The notes under the pieces were generated by a model. The model was not told the DNA's origin and did no database searches. It saw only the letters and a list, made by a program, of their open reading frames with translations. The position numbers and the translations under genes are program-made. Shown piece by piece: positions 34,855 through 45,564 of a stretch of DNA of 64,000 nt; the stretch's first letter is position 1, and the number at the start of each line of letters is the position of its first letter. Source of the stretch: Prevotella intermedia ATCC 25611 = DSM 20706 (GTDB taxonomy: Bacteria; Bacteroidota; Bacteroidia; Bacteroidales; Bacteroidaceae); contig NZ_CP019300.1 in NCBI RefSeq assembly GCF_001953955.1, positions 186,001 to 250,000 on the forward strand. The letters are read 5' to 3'.

Positions 34855-37314
34855 ATGAAACGAGTTTTAATTCTATTTTCAGGATTGCTTTGTGCCATTA
34901 TGTCTATGGCTCAAGGCACAGACGCTATGCTTTTTGGCGATGTTAAAGCCAAAGAAACAGGGCAACACCTCCCTCACGCAACCATTACCGTGAAAGGTAC
35001 AACCTTAAAAACCAAGTGCGACGCTTCGGGACACTTCAAGATGGCAGACTTGCCAGTGGGTAAACAAATTGTTGTTGCCAACCTTGAGGGTTATCAGGAA
35101 CAAGAACTTGAAGTTGAAATGATTAGCGGTAAGGGTACTGCTGTTTACTTTAAATTGGATAAGGACGCTTTAGAGCTTAGCCAAGTTGTGGTAACAGGTA
35201 CACGTACCGAACACTTTGTAAAGAACGTTCCTATCCGTACGGAAGTGCTTACATCGCAGGCTATCAAGCGCAAGAATGCGCTGAACCTCTTCGATGCATT
35301 GGAAGGAGTGCCTGGTATTCGTGTAGAACAGCAATGCCAATTCTGCAACTTCTCAATGGTTCGCATGCAGGGTCTTGGTGCTGAACACACACAGGTGCTG
35401 CTCGATGGCGAACCCGTGTACTCTGGTCTTGCGGGTGTTTACGGCTTGCAACAGATGGGTACGAACGACATAGACCGTCTTGAAGTGGTTAAGGGTGCAG
35501 GTTCTGCCCTCTATGGCAGTAGTGCTGTGGCTGGTGCCATCAACATTATATCAAAGGAACCAACCTTCGAACCTTCAATAAATGCAGACATTCAGTATGG
35601 CAACTTCGGACACAAGAGCTACAAGGGCTCTGGTTCTATGCGCTACAAGAACATTGGTTTGCTGGTTACAGCACAACGCACGGAAGAAGATGCCGTCGAT
35701 GCGACACAGGACGGACTTACACGCGACGAGGTAAAGCAGAAAGACCAAATCTCTGACCGTGTTTACAGCCTTATGAACAACGTCGGTGCAAGCATCTACG
35801 TGTATAGTCCTTTTGCAAAGAACGATAAGCTTGTGCTTCGCGCAAAGGCAATGGACGAACTCCGTTATGGCGGCAATATGAAGGATAACCTGTTCCTGAA
35901 CCCTTATTCAGAAGGCACAGAGAATATCCGTACCAACCGTATCACGACCGACCTTGCCTACACATTGCCTATCGGTTCACGCTCTGAGCTGAACCTCGCA
36001 ATGGCTTACGTTCACCATAAGCGCAACGCAACGAACGATACATTCCTTTCTAACTACAAGGAAGCAACAACCGACGCTGCGCACCCAGAAGGTATCAGCC
36101 CTGACGTGGAGTTGATGCGCCCTTACATTGCTAAGGAAAATACATTCACTCCTTCGCTCACGCTGACTTCTATCCTCGGCAAGCACACTTTGCTTGCGGG
36201 TGTTCAAGGCTACTTTACCCGTTTGAACGAAACTGGTCTTTACATTATTTCTGCCGAAGAAGAAAGAGGTAACCCATACTTCGGTATTCCTTACACATCT
36301 ATCGGTAAGAAACACGCCAACGAATTTGGCTTCTTCGTTCAAGACGAATGGAACATATTGCCCAACCTTACCGTTGTGCCTGGCTTGCGTTTAGACACCC
36401 ACTCTTCTGGCGAAGAGTATGCAACAAGCCAAAAGGTGTCTGACCATGCCTTCCCACAGACCCACTTCAGCAAAACTTCGTTCAATCCTCGTCTTGCCAT
36501 CAAGTATTCTGTGAGCCCTTCATTCGTACTCCGTGCAAACATTGGTACAGGTTTCCGTGCTCCTTACGGTTTCTCTGAAGACTTGCACCTCTGCTCTGGT
36601 TCGCCACGTGTATGGAAGTCATCAAGTCTCAAGGGGGAGCGTTCTATCAGCTACAACCTCTCTGCCGACTACTATGCAAGAAACGTTCAGTTGAGCGCAA
36701 ACATCTTCCGCACCGACTTGAAAGACAAGATACAGTTTGCTCCTGCAAGCGACGAAGTGAAGAAATTCGGCTATACATACCAGTGGGAGAACGTAGACGA
36801 CGCATACGTGCAAGGTATTGAGCTCGGCGTAAAGTGGAATCCATTCAGAAATTTCAAGGCTGGTGTGAACTGGACAATCAACCAAGGCAAGTTCAAACAC
36901 GAACGCGCAGAATGGTCTGACCCAGAATCAGACGAATGCAAAGAAGCTCCTCAGCGTTTAGCTTACGCCAAAGACAGCAAGTACATCTCTCGTTTCCCTG
37001 CTATGACGGGCGACTTAAACCTCGAATACACTCCTGGCACTTGGTCGTTTGCACTCACAGGTTCTCTGCAAGGCAAGATGTACATCGACTATAACTCTGA
37101 AGATGCTCCAAAAACATCTAAGATTAAGAAGACAAACACTTTCACTTTGTGGAACCTCCGTGTAGCTAAGCGTTTCGGTTCGTTCAGCGTTTATGGTGGC
37201 GGAAAGAACATTTTCAGCTATCTGCAAGACGAAAAGCACGGCGACGACGCAGCATTTATGTATGCTCCTGTCTATGGTGCAACGTGGTATGCAGGCGTTA
37301 GCTTCACCCTCTAA
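34855..37314 (+). CDS. TonB-dependent outer-membrane receptor
   Basis: 819 residues. Signal peptide to MSMAQ, a CarboxypepD_reg-like N-terminal domain (FGDVKAKETGQHLPHATITVKG, to ~110), TonB-dependent plug from about residue 115 (ELSQVVVTGTRTEHF, then DALEGVPGIRVEQ) and the barrel to a final aromatic strand (ATWYAGVSFTL). The plug holds a Cys pair, CQFCNF, followed by SMVRMQGLGAEHTQVLLDG, and the usual GSALYGSSAVAGAINII. This is a vitamin/metal/haem-type receptor (no SusD partner nearby), and the cargo cannot be told from sequence. Three 24-bp dyad repeats follow downstream. Confidence 0.9.
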   Translation: MKRVLILFSGLLCAIMSMAQGTDAMLFGDVKAKETGQHLPHATITVKGTTLKTKCDASGHFKMADLPVGKQIVVANLEGYQEQELEVEMISGKGTAVYFKLDKDALELSQVVVTGTRTEHFVKNVPIRTEVLTSQAIKRKNALNLFDALEGVPGIRVEQQCQFCNFSMVRMQGLGAEHTQVLLDGEPVYSGLAGVYGLQQMGTNDIDRLEVVKGAGSALYGSSAVAGAINIISKEPTFEPSINADIQYGNFGHKSYKGSGSMRYKNIGLLVTAQRTEEDAVDATQDGLTRDEVKQKDQISDRVYSLMNNVGASIYVYSPFAKNDKLVLRAKAMDELRYGGNMKDNLFLNPYSEGTENIRTNRITTDLAYTLPIGSRSELNLAMAYVHHKRNATNDTFLSNYKEATTDAAHPEGISPDVELMRPYIAKENTFTPSLTLTSILGKHTLLAGVQGYFTRLNETGLYIISAEEERGNPYFGIPYTSIGKKHANEFGFFVQDEWNILPNLTVVPGLRLDTHSSGEEYATSQKVSDHAFPQTHFSKTSFNPRLAIKYSVSPSFVLRANIGTGFRAPYGFSEDLHLCSGSPRVWKSSSLKGERSISYNLSADYYARNVQLSANIFRTDLKDKIQFAPASDEVKKFGYTYQWENVDDAYVQGIELGVKWNPFRNFKAGVNWTINQGKFKHERAEWSDPESDECKEAPQRLAYAKDSKYISRFPAMTGDLNLEYTPGTWSFALTGSLQGKMYIDYNSEDAPKTSKIKKTNTFTLWNLRVAKRFGSFSVYGGGKNIFSYLQDEKHGDDAAFMYAPVYGATWYAGVSFTL

Positions 37315-37398
37315 TGGGAGTTCAAGCTGACAAGATGCAGGTTCACAGCCCTTAATTGTTTGTAAATTGGGTGATACTGTACTCGTAATACACAAACG

Positions 37399-37465
37399 TA
37401 TACCACGAGTGGGGTATGAGCATATACCACGAGTGATATGCAAGCGTATACCACGAGTGGTATAT
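37399..37465. repeat. Three tandem 24-bp repeats, each with a TATACCACGAGTG dyad
   Basis: TATACCACGAGTG starts at 37399, 37423 and 37447, exactly 24 bp apart. The third unit is a perfect dyad (ATACCAC-GA-GTGGTAT); the first two are imperfect. An inverse half (ACTCGTAATAC) lies at 37381. Between the TonB receptor stop and the terminator. Two overlapping open frames over the repeat give 8-residue periodic peptides and are probably not genes. Confidence 0.75.
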
Positions 37466-37572
37466 AAACGCACCTTACTTATGGGGTATGAAAGCGGTTT
37501 CGCACACGATGAAACAACCGATAAAATCATCGAACTCACGTTAAGGATACGTTTTTCATTGATAATATTAGC

Positions 37573-37609
37573 AAAAAGGTTCGCACACGGATTGTATGCG
37601 AACCTTTTT
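37573..37609. terminator. Bidirectional terminator between TonB receptor and cyuA
   Basis: AAAAAGGTTCGCA (37573-37585) and TGCGAACCTTTTT (37597-37609): a symmetric hairpin with an A-run on one side and a T-run on the other, suited to both converging genes. Confidence 0.88.
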
Positions 37610-37630
37610 CATATTTTTTAGGTGTATGTT

Positions 37631-38929
37631 TTAGCAAGCACCTTTACTTGTCATAATGTCTAAGACCATTATATCCATTTCGTTCATAGCGTCCTTGCCC
37701 AAGCTGGTAAGGTTGCGAATAGACTTGTCGATATCTTTGTCGATGATTCCTTCTGCCTCTGTTACGTGGTGATTTTCCATTGAAAGCATCGCAGAAAGTA
37801 TGGCAGTAGATACGCCTGACGAAACTTTCAGTGCGCAACTTGGCTTTGCACCGTCGCAAACCATACCTGTAAGGTTGGCTATCATATTCTTTACAGCATA
37901 GCAAATGTTGTTGTAGTCGCCACCCATCAAATAGGTAATACCACAACTTGAGCCCGTGCAGGCAACGATACAGCCACAGAGTGCCGACAAGGCACCGAGG
38001 TTTTGCTTAATATAAATGGCGGTGAGGTGGCTCAATGTGAGCGCACGCACCAACTCTTCTGGTGTGTTTTCGTTCTCCTTGGCAAACACTACAACTGGGT
38101 TTGTTGCACAAATGCCTTGATTTCCCGAACCACTGTTGCTCATAACAGGCACCATTGCGCCACCCATACGTGCATCGCAAGCCGACGCAGTTTTAGAAAG
38201 TATATGCGAATAGATACTGTTGCCGAACAAACCGCGGCTCAATGGGCGGTCCATTGTTTTACCGACACAGTGTCCGTAGTTTCCTTTCAACGCCTCTTCA
38301 GCAGCATTCATATTGTAACGCTTAGCTTCGAGAATGAATTCTATTTCGTTTATGGGTGTCGTAGTTGCGAAATCCCACACCATTTTTAAGTTCAACTGAA
38401 TGTCTTTGTTATCGGTTGGTGCACCTTCTTCAGCAGGAACCTGCTTATCAAGCAGCACTTTGCCGTCGGCTTCTTCATAGACAAAGTTTGTATGTGTCTT
38501 TGAAATAATGGCAGTAGCTTTCTTTCCACCTGCCTCGCACGTCATTTCGATGTACAATTTCTCGGTAATTCCTTCCTTCAGCTTTATGTCTATGCGGTTT
38601 TCGCTTACATATTGCTTTCCCTCTTCCAAGGTTTCAGGCGTCAGGTCTTTAATTACTTCAAGCTGATATTCCGACTTTCCTATGAGCGCACCCAAAGAAA
38701 TGGCGATTGGCAAGCCTATCATTCCTGTACCGGGAATACCCACTCCCATTGCGTTCTTTAAGATGTTTGCAGACAAGAATGCACTTATTTTCTCTGGTTT
38801 CTGCCCCAATAGCTCTGTGGCACGTGCAGTACAGAGTGCTACCGCCATAGGTTCGGTACAGCCAACGGCAGGAACAACCTGTCGATGCATCAAATCAATG
38901 ATTTGTTCGCGTATGTTTTTCTCAAGCAT
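37631..38929 (-). CDS. cyuA: L-cysteine desulfidase family protein (CyuA/UPF0597)
   Basis: 432 residues, cytoplasmic. The family (also known as YhaM) breaks L-cysteine to pyruvate, ammonia and sulfide, and is related to the serine dehydratase alpha subunit. Seen: VGCTEPMAVAL at the N-terminus (an Fe-S-cluster Cys of the family), a GIPGTGMIGLPIAISLGAL segment, SGSGNQGICATNPVVVFA and a Cys-rich CGCIVACTGSSCGITY stretch. All fit an oxygen-sensitive [4Fe-4S] enzyme of anaerobes. Minus strand, own promoter, no transporter gene beside it. Confidence 0.85.
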   Translation of the reverse strand: MLEKNIREQIIDLMHRQVVPAVGCTEPMAVALCTARATELLGQKPEKISAFLSANILKNAMGVGIPGTGMIGLPIAISLGALIGKSEYQLEVIKDLTPETLEEGKQYVSENRIDIKLKEGITEKLYIEMTCEAGGKKATAIISKTHTNFVYEEADGKVLLDKQVPAEEGAPTDNKDIQLNLKMVWDFATTTPINEIEFILEAKRYNMNAAEEALKGNYGHCVGKTMDRPLSRGLFGNSIYSHILSKTASACDARMGGAMVPVMSNSGSGNQGICATNPVVVFAKENENTPEELVRALTLSHLTAIYIKQNLGALSALCGCIVACTGSSCGITYLMGGDYNNICYAVKNMIANLTGMVCDGAKPSCALKVSSGVSTAILSAMLSMENHHVTEAEGIIDKDIDKSIRNLTSLGKDAMNEMDIMVLDIMTSKGAC

Positions 38930-38956
38930 TTCTATTATAAATTAGTAGTTGGATTG

Positions 38957-38985
38957 CAAATGTACGCAAATTTTGGCAAACCAAA
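38957..38985 (-). promoter_or_regulatory. Probable promoter of cyuA
   Basis: Minus strand TACATTTG (complement of 38957-38964) is a good -7 box; the nearest upstream TTTG is 17 bp away, shorter than usual, so the -33 box is uncertain. Confidence 0.45.
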
Positions 38986-39033
38986 GGGAAAATAAAAGAA
39001 AAATTATTGATGAAGAAAAACTTTGACTTAAAT

Positions 39034-39064
39034 TTTGCAATTGCAGAACATTATCGTATCTTTG
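39034..39064 (+). promoter_or_regulatory. Promoter of the thiamine operon
   Basis: TTTG at 39034-39037, 19-bp spacer, TATCTTTG at 39057-39064. Drives the TPP riboswitch and the thi genes. Confidence 0.8.
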
Positions 39065-39084
39065 CACGCAGATAGACTTTCGGT

Positions 39085-39180
39085 TTATCCGAAAAAGGGG
39101 TGCCACTCCATTGAGTGAGCTGAGATTATACCCGTATAACCTGATGCAGGTAATGCTGCCGTAGGAAGTGCGAATATACA
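39085..39180 (+). ncRNA. TPP riboswitch (THI element)
   Basis: AGGGGTGCC (39096-39104), a short P3 stem (ACTCCATTGAGT), GCTGAGA, TTATACCC, GTATAACCTGAT, and GCAGGTAATGCTGCCGTAGGAAGT, the full set of conserved THI-box blocks in order. Binds thiamine pyrophosphate and lowers expression of the operon that follows. The ~85 bases between it and thiD should hold the expression platform; ACTTTCGG at 39076-39083 could pair with CCGAAAAGT at 39234-39242 (inference). Confidence 0.95.
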
Positions 39181-39265
39181 GACATTTGCGTTTATCTATC
39201 CTTATTGGTGTATCCCCCCATATTTTGGCTATTCCGAAAAGTACCATTTGTTACTTTTATGGCTT

Positions 39266-40083
39266 ATGATGCACTATGTAAAAACTCTTACGATAGCAGG
39301 CTCCGACAGCGGAGGAGGCGCAGGAATACAGGCTGATATTAAAACAATGTCGGCTTTAGGGTGTTACGCCTCATCGGTTGTTACGGCTGTTACGGCACAA
39401 AACACGAAGCAAGTGTTCTGCATTCAGAACATCGAAGCTGCGGTTGTAGAGGCTCAGCTGCGTGCTGTTCTCACCGATTTGCGCCCTGATGCCATTAAAA
39501 TAGGTATGGTCGGATGTGCCGAGAATATCAAGACAATCACACAAGTATTGGCGGAATACAACGATATTCCACTCGTCATAGACCCCGTAATGGTTTCCAC
39601 ATCGGGCAACAAACTTATGGAAGAGAAAGCGATTGGCACCTTCTGCCAACATCTTTTACCTATGGCGACAGTGCTGACGCCCAACATTGCCGAAGCAGAA
39701 GTTTTGGCACGCCGTACAATCACAATGGTAGCAGACATTGATGAGGCTGCTGAAGAAATCCTAAAACTTGGTTGCAAGGCACTATTAATAAAAGGTGGAC
39801 ACATAGAAGGCAACGAAAAGACCGACCGTCTTTACTTTTCCGACAACAGCAAACCGCTAATCTTTGAAACCGAAACCATCGATTCGTTCAACACACACGG
39901 CACAGGCTGCACGCTCTCTTCGGCGATTGCGGCTTTCTTGGCTCGTGGTTTAAGGCTCGAAGAAGCCGTTGCAATGGCTAAAAACTATATTTCTCAAGCC
40001 ATAAGAGCGGGGGCAAACATGTGCATTGGCGGCGGACACGGAGCGGTAAACCATTTCTTTTGTCCTGAAAAACTAATAAAACG

Positions 40084-40087
<4 letters not shown>
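39266..40087 (+). CDS. thiD: Hydroxymethylpyrimidine/phosphomethylpyrimidine kinase
   Basis: 273 residues from ATG at 39266 (an in-frame TTG at 39248 and a second ATG at 39269 are alternatives). Phosphorylates HMP and HMP-P in thiamine synthesis. Ribokinase-fold marks: AGSDSGGGAGIQADIKT at the start, VIDPVMVSTSGNKL in the middle and the FNTHGTGCTLSSAIAAFLA anion hole and catalytic Asp/Thr region. Its stop overlaps thiE by four bases. First gene behind the TPP riboswitch. Confidence 0.96.
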
Positions 40088-42283
<2,196 letters not shown>

Positions 42284-42315
42284 ACAAAATAAAAACACCT
42301 AAAAACAATAATATT

Positions 42316-43086
42316 ATGATTGAGAAAAAAGTTTCAAAAGGAATTATCAGCACCTATTTTGCCAAAATGGAAAAGTGCCTCGAACTCGATGTTGCCATTG
42401 TTGGCGGCGGTCCTTCGGGCATTGCAGCGGCTTACTATATGGCAAAAGCAGGACTTAAAGTGGCACTCTTCGACCGCAAGCTATCGCCAGGCGGCGGTAT
42501 GTGGGGCGGTGCTATGATGTTCAACCAACTGGTTGTGCAGCAAGAAGCCTTGGAAATCATCAAGGATTTCGACATCAACTACGAACCTTACGAAGACGGA
42601 TTATACACTGCCGATTCGGTGGAAAGCACCTCTGCCCTACTCTACAAGGCAACCCACGCAGGCGCAACCATCTTCAATTGCTATTCGGTTGAAGATGTTG
42701 TGTTCAAGAACAACATCGTGAGCGGTGTGGTTGTGAATTGGACACCCGTGCTCCGTGAAGGCTTGCACGTAGACCCTTTGAACATTATGGCAAAATTTGT
42801 GGTAGACGGAACAGGGCACGACAGCGAGATGTGCCAAGTGGTTGCACGCAAAAACGGCATTAAACTCAACACGGCAACGGGCGATGTGATTGGCGAACGC
42901 TCGTTAGACGTGGCTGAAGGCGAACGCCAAGTGGTGGAAGGAACAAAGGAAATATACCCTGGCTTGTATGTTTGCGGTATGGCATCGTCGGCAGTTGGCG
43001 GCACGCCACGTATGGGACCCATCTTCGGCGGTATGCTTCTTTCTGGCAAGAAAGTGGCGGAAGCCATTATCGAACGTTTGAAATAG
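42316..43086 (+). CDS. thi4: Thi4-family thiazole synthase (adenosine diphosphate thiazole synthase)
   Basis: About 256 residues from ATG at 42316 (the frame opens at 42271, overlapping the thiC end; homologues start near MIEKKVSKGIIS). Makes the thiazole moiety from NAD and glycine. Marks: VAIVGGGPSGIAAAYYMAKAG (dinucleotide-binding), SPGGGMWGGAMMF, VVDGTGHDS and GMASSAVGGTPRMGPIFGGML. Eukaryotic suicide enzymes have a Cys before GHD; here it is Thr, which fits the sulfide-using, catalytic prokaryotic type. The thiS/thiG/thiH genes usual in Bacteroidota are not in this operon. Follows thiC closely. Confidence 0.9.
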   Translation: MIEKKVSKGIISTYFAKMEKCLELDVAIVGGGPSGIAAAYYMAKAGLKVALFDRKLSPGGGMWGGAMMFNQLVVQQEALEIIKDFDINYEPYEDGLYTADSVESTSALLYKATHAGATIFNCYSVEDVVFKNNIVSGVVVNWTPVLREGLHVDPLNIMAKFVVDGTGHDSEMCQVVARKNGIKLNTATGDVIGERSLDVAEGERQVVEGTKEIYPGLYVCGMASSAVGGTPRMGPIFGGMLLSGKKVAEAIIERLK

Positions 43087-43096
43087 AAAGCAAAAC

Positions 43097-43141
43097 AGGT
43101 GGCAACGGTTGCACGACAGCAATGGTTGCCACCTATTTTTA
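43097..43141 (+). terminator. Intrinsic terminator inside the thi operon
   Basis: AGGTGGCAAC (43097-43106) and GTTGCCACCT (43125-43134) form a perfect 10-bp stem, extended inward by GGTTGC/GCAATG, and are followed by ATTTTTAT. Lies between thi4 and the second thiE-like gene, 22 bases before its start. Confidence 0.8.
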
Positions 43142-43163
43142 TATATACTCGAAAACAGAATAT

Positions 43164-43757
43164 ATGCGTTTTTTAGTGATTACCGAACCACAGTTTACCG
43201 ACAACGAGGCAGCCATTATCGCACAACTGCTGCATTGGGGCGTAGACCTTGTGCACCTTCGGAAGCCTGAAGGCAATACCAACGAGTTGGCAAAGCTCAT
43301 CGAAGCCATTCCAACAGCCTATCACAACCGCCTTGTACTGCACGACCATTTCGATTTAGCTACCCATTTCACACTGTACGGACTACACTTAAACCGCCGA
43401 AACAGTGTGCTACCACCGAACCATAAAGGCACGGTTTCGCAGTCGTGCCACACGTTAGACGAGGTGAAAGTCTGCAAAACAAAATGCGACTACGTTTTTC
43501 TCAGCCCTATTTTCAATAGCATTTCAAAGCAGGGATATACCTCTGCATTCACGCCAAAAGCCCTTTCCGAAGCGAAAAAGCAAGGCCTTATCGACCAAAA
43601 AGTAATTGCCTTGGGCGGCATTACCGCAGCCAACATTGACAAGGTAAAACATTACGGCTTTGGTGGCGTTGCGCTTTTGGGCGATATTTGGAGCAGAACA
43701 GCAGACAAGAACTTTGAAGAGTATGTGCAAAAAATCGTCGAAACTTGCCACACATAA
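43164..43757 (+). CDS. TenI/ThiE-like thiamine phosphate synthase family protein
   Basis: 197 residues from ATG at 43164. The frame is open far upstream, but the family start (MRFLVITEPQFT) is here. TIM-barrel of the ThiE/TenI family: VDLVHLRKPEG, LVLHDHFDLATHF, GLHLNRRNS, SQSCHTLDEV, DYVFLSPIFNS and IALGGITAAN. Residues that hold pyrophosphate in true ThiE (QLR and the TKxK region) are changed, so it may be a thiazole tautomerase (TenI) rather than a second synthase. Its position behind a terminator suggests read-through expression or an undetected promoter. Confidence 0.8.
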   Translation: MRFLVITEPQFTDNEAAIIAQLLHWGVDLVHLRKPEGNTNELAKLIEAIPTAYHNRLVLHDHFDLATHFTLYGLHLNRRNSVLPPNHKGTVSQSCHTLDEVKVCKTKCDYVFLSPIFNSISKQGYTSAFTPKALSEAKKQGLIDQKVIALGGITAANIDKVKHYGFGGVALLGDIWSRTADKNFEEYVQKIVETCHT

Positions 43758-43816
43758 TGTATAAAGGAAGCACAATCGCCTAAATACAAAACTTTAAACA
43801 ATCTATCGAAACATCG

Positions 43817-43887
43817 GAATAACAGCATAACGAAACACTGAAAAATATATGCCTTCATTCTAAAAACATGAATGCTGTTATTCTTAA
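43817..43887 (+). terminator. Possible terminator of the thi operon
   Basis: GAATAACAGCAT (43817-43828) and ATGCTGTTATTC (43872-43883) form a perfect 12-bp stem with a 43-base loop, followed by only a weak T-stretch. Confidence 0.45.
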
Positions 43888-44032
43888 AAAGTGGAAACAA
43901 CAGACAGTACCGCCACGAAAAACACACAACTACTTGATTTAAATCTATTGTCATCGCAGTTTTGGCTAATTTCCAACAGTTTTCTATCGCAATATTACGA
44001 TAACCATTATCGAAACAACCCATTACCAATGC
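43888..44032. other. Intergenic region, no gene seen
   Basis: Between the thi terminator and the next promoter. A 63-codon open frame starting with GTG at 43891 has no recognisable features and runs over the downstream promoter, so it is not called. Confidence 0.4.
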
Positions 44033-44063
44033 TTGTAAGGGTGCAGAAATGCGCCTACCTTTG
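44033..44063 (+). promoter_or_regulatory. Promoter of the small-membrane-protein/ThrE operon
   Basis: TTG at 44033-44035, 20-bp spacer, TACCTTTG at 44056-44063. Start codon of the small gene at 44105. Confidence 0.7.
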
Positions 44064-44104
44064 CATCGTAAAAAAGAAATAAACGAACTTAAAATCAAAG
44101 AATT

Positions 44105-44266
44105 ATGAATAGTCAAATTATTATCTGGAGTTTAGTAATGTTGTTACTTTTAGTAGGTTTCGTATTGCGCGTAGCCATCACTGCCCGCCTCACAAACGGC
44201 AACGGAAAGATATTTGAAGTAGCCGACGAATTTGATTTATATGATTGGAGCGAAGATGAAGCATAG
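44105..44266 (+). CDS. 53-residue membrane protein preceding the ThrE genes
   Basis: Starts MNSQIIIWSLVMLLLLVGF (one membrane segment, residues 5-25), then TARLTNGNGKIFEVADEFD and an acidic end LYDWSEDEA. First gene after a good promoter; its last codons overlap the next gene's start (44256) by 11 bases. The coupled position suggests a partner of the transporter. Function unknown. Confidence 0.6.
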   Translation: MNSQIIIWSLVMLLLLVGFVLRVAITARLTNGNGKIFEVADEFDLYDWSEDEA

Positions 44267-45041
44267 CCACCCCTCCTTTCTTGTCAATGAAACAAGCAAT
44301 TTCATTGCTGAATATGCAGCCTGGCTTTATGGTTGTGGTGCTACTTGCACACGCATAAAAAAAAATGTGGAACGCATTGCCAAGAAATGGAACATAAACT
44401 GCCAACTTCTGATTATGCCCGGCAGTGTGCAGCTTATGGTGTTCGACCCCTCCACAAACCAATCCTCGGTGGTGATAAGAAGAACGCCCCATACGGGCAT
44501 CAGCTTCTACAAGAACACGCATTTAAGTCAATTAAGCTGGCGCATAGCCGACGGATTGGTTGATTTAGACGAAGCAAACAAGATTCTTAAGGAGGTTAGC
44601 ACAGCACCTTTCACCAACAAATGGCTGGTACTGCTGCTGACTTCGCTTGCCAACCTTTCGTTTTGCCGCATCTTCGGTGGCGATTTCATGGCTATGGCAA
44701 TTGTCTTTGTTGCCACCTTTGTGGGTTTCCGACTGAAACAGGTATTGCTCGAAGACGGTGTGAACGTAAAGTTTGTTTTCCTGATTTGTGCTTTCTTCTC
44801 CTCTGTAATTGCCACCTCAGGCTATATTTTCGGCTTAGGAAACAAACCCGAAGTCGCACTTGGAACGTGTGTGTTGTACCTTATTCCAGGCATACCCTAC
44901 ATTAACAGCATCAGCGACCTGATGGCAGGCGAATACCTTGTGTCTTTCAGTCGCTTTATGGACGCCATTATACTCACATTCTGCTTGTCGGTAGGTTTGT
45001 CGGTAGGCATACTTCTTATGAATCTTCAATTAATATCGTAG
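44256..45041 (+). CDS. Threonine/serine exporter ThrE, N-terminal-half subunit
   Basis: 261 residues from ATG at 44256. Cytoplasmic N-terminal domain (FIAEYAAWLYGCGATCTRI, IMPGSVQLMVF) of DUF1212 type, then five membrane segments from about residue 115. In ThrE of actinobacteria this part and the next are one protein; in many Bacteroidota they are separate ThrE_1 and ThrE_2 genes. Exports threonine/serine or related small molecules; substrate not shown. Followed 9 bases later by the second half. Confidence 0.85.
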   Translation: MKHSHPSFLVNETSNFIAEYAAWLYGCGATCTRIKKNVERIAKKWNINCQLLIMPGSVQLMVFDPSTNQSSVVIRRTPHTGISFYKNTHLSQLSWRIADGLVDLDEANKILKEVSTAPFTNKWLVLLLTSLANLSFCRIFGGDFMAMAIVFVATFVGFRLKQVLLEDGVNVKFVFLICAFFSSVIATSGYIFGLGNKPEVALGTCVLYLIPGIPYINSISDLMAGEYLVSFSRFMDAIILTFCLSVGLSVGILLMNLQLIS

Positions 45042-45050
45042 CCCTTGATT

Positions 45051-45548
45051 ATGGATTTTCTCTTTTCAATACTGCAAGATGCGTTTTTCGGTGGCTTGGC
45101 AGGCATCGGATTTGCCAGCATCAGCAACCCTCCGAAAAATGCCTATAAATATTGTTTCATCATATCTGCCGTAGGCCATGCCATTCGTTTCATTCTTATG
45201 AACAACGACTATCACCACTTCGGACTTATTGCTGCCAGCTTCATAGCAGCGTTAGCCATTGGTTTTATGACGGTGTTCATGGCACGGAAGGCGAAGTGTC
45301 CGCCCGAAACATTCTCGTTTCCGTCGCTTCTGCCTATGATTCCGGGAATGTATGCCTACCGCACTGTGGAAGGATTGGTTATGTGTTTGTTTACCGAAAA
45401 TGAAGATTTATTCGAGCATTATTTGTATCTTTGCACATCGAACGGCTTCACTTGTGTCTTCGATATATTAGGAATGGTATTGGGTGCAACTATGCCTATC
45501 TTTATTTTAAACAAGATTTCCTATAAGGTAACAAGGTACACGAATTAA
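45051..45548 (+). CDS. Threonine/serine exporter ThrE, C-terminal-half subunit
   Basis: 165 residues from ATG at 45051. Four or five hydrophobic segments, with the DUF3815 pattern AGIGFASISNPPKN at the start and FSFPSLLPMIPGMYAYRTVEGL in the middle, which is the conserved PGxxxYR motif of the family. Obligate partner of the preceding gene in split systems. The LysR gene starts 16 bases after its stop. Confidence 0.88.
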   Translation: MDFLFSILQDAFFGGLAGIGFASISNPPKNAYKYCFIISAVGHAIRFILMNNDYHHFGLIAASFIAALAIGFMTVFMARKAKCPPETFSFPSLLPMIPGMYAYRTVEGLVMCLFTENEDLFEHYLYLCTSNGFTCVFDILGMVLGATMPIFILNKISYKVTRYTN

Positions 45549-45564
45549 CAAAAATCAAAGGATA

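Noticed and set aside
37367..37621. 84-codon ORF over the 24-bp tandem repeat
   Set aside because: The peptide period only mirrors the DNA repeat, and the frame runs into the bidirectional terminator.
43891..44082. 63-codon GTG-started ORF before the small membrane protein
   Set aside because: It spans the promoter at 44033-44063 and has no recognisable features.
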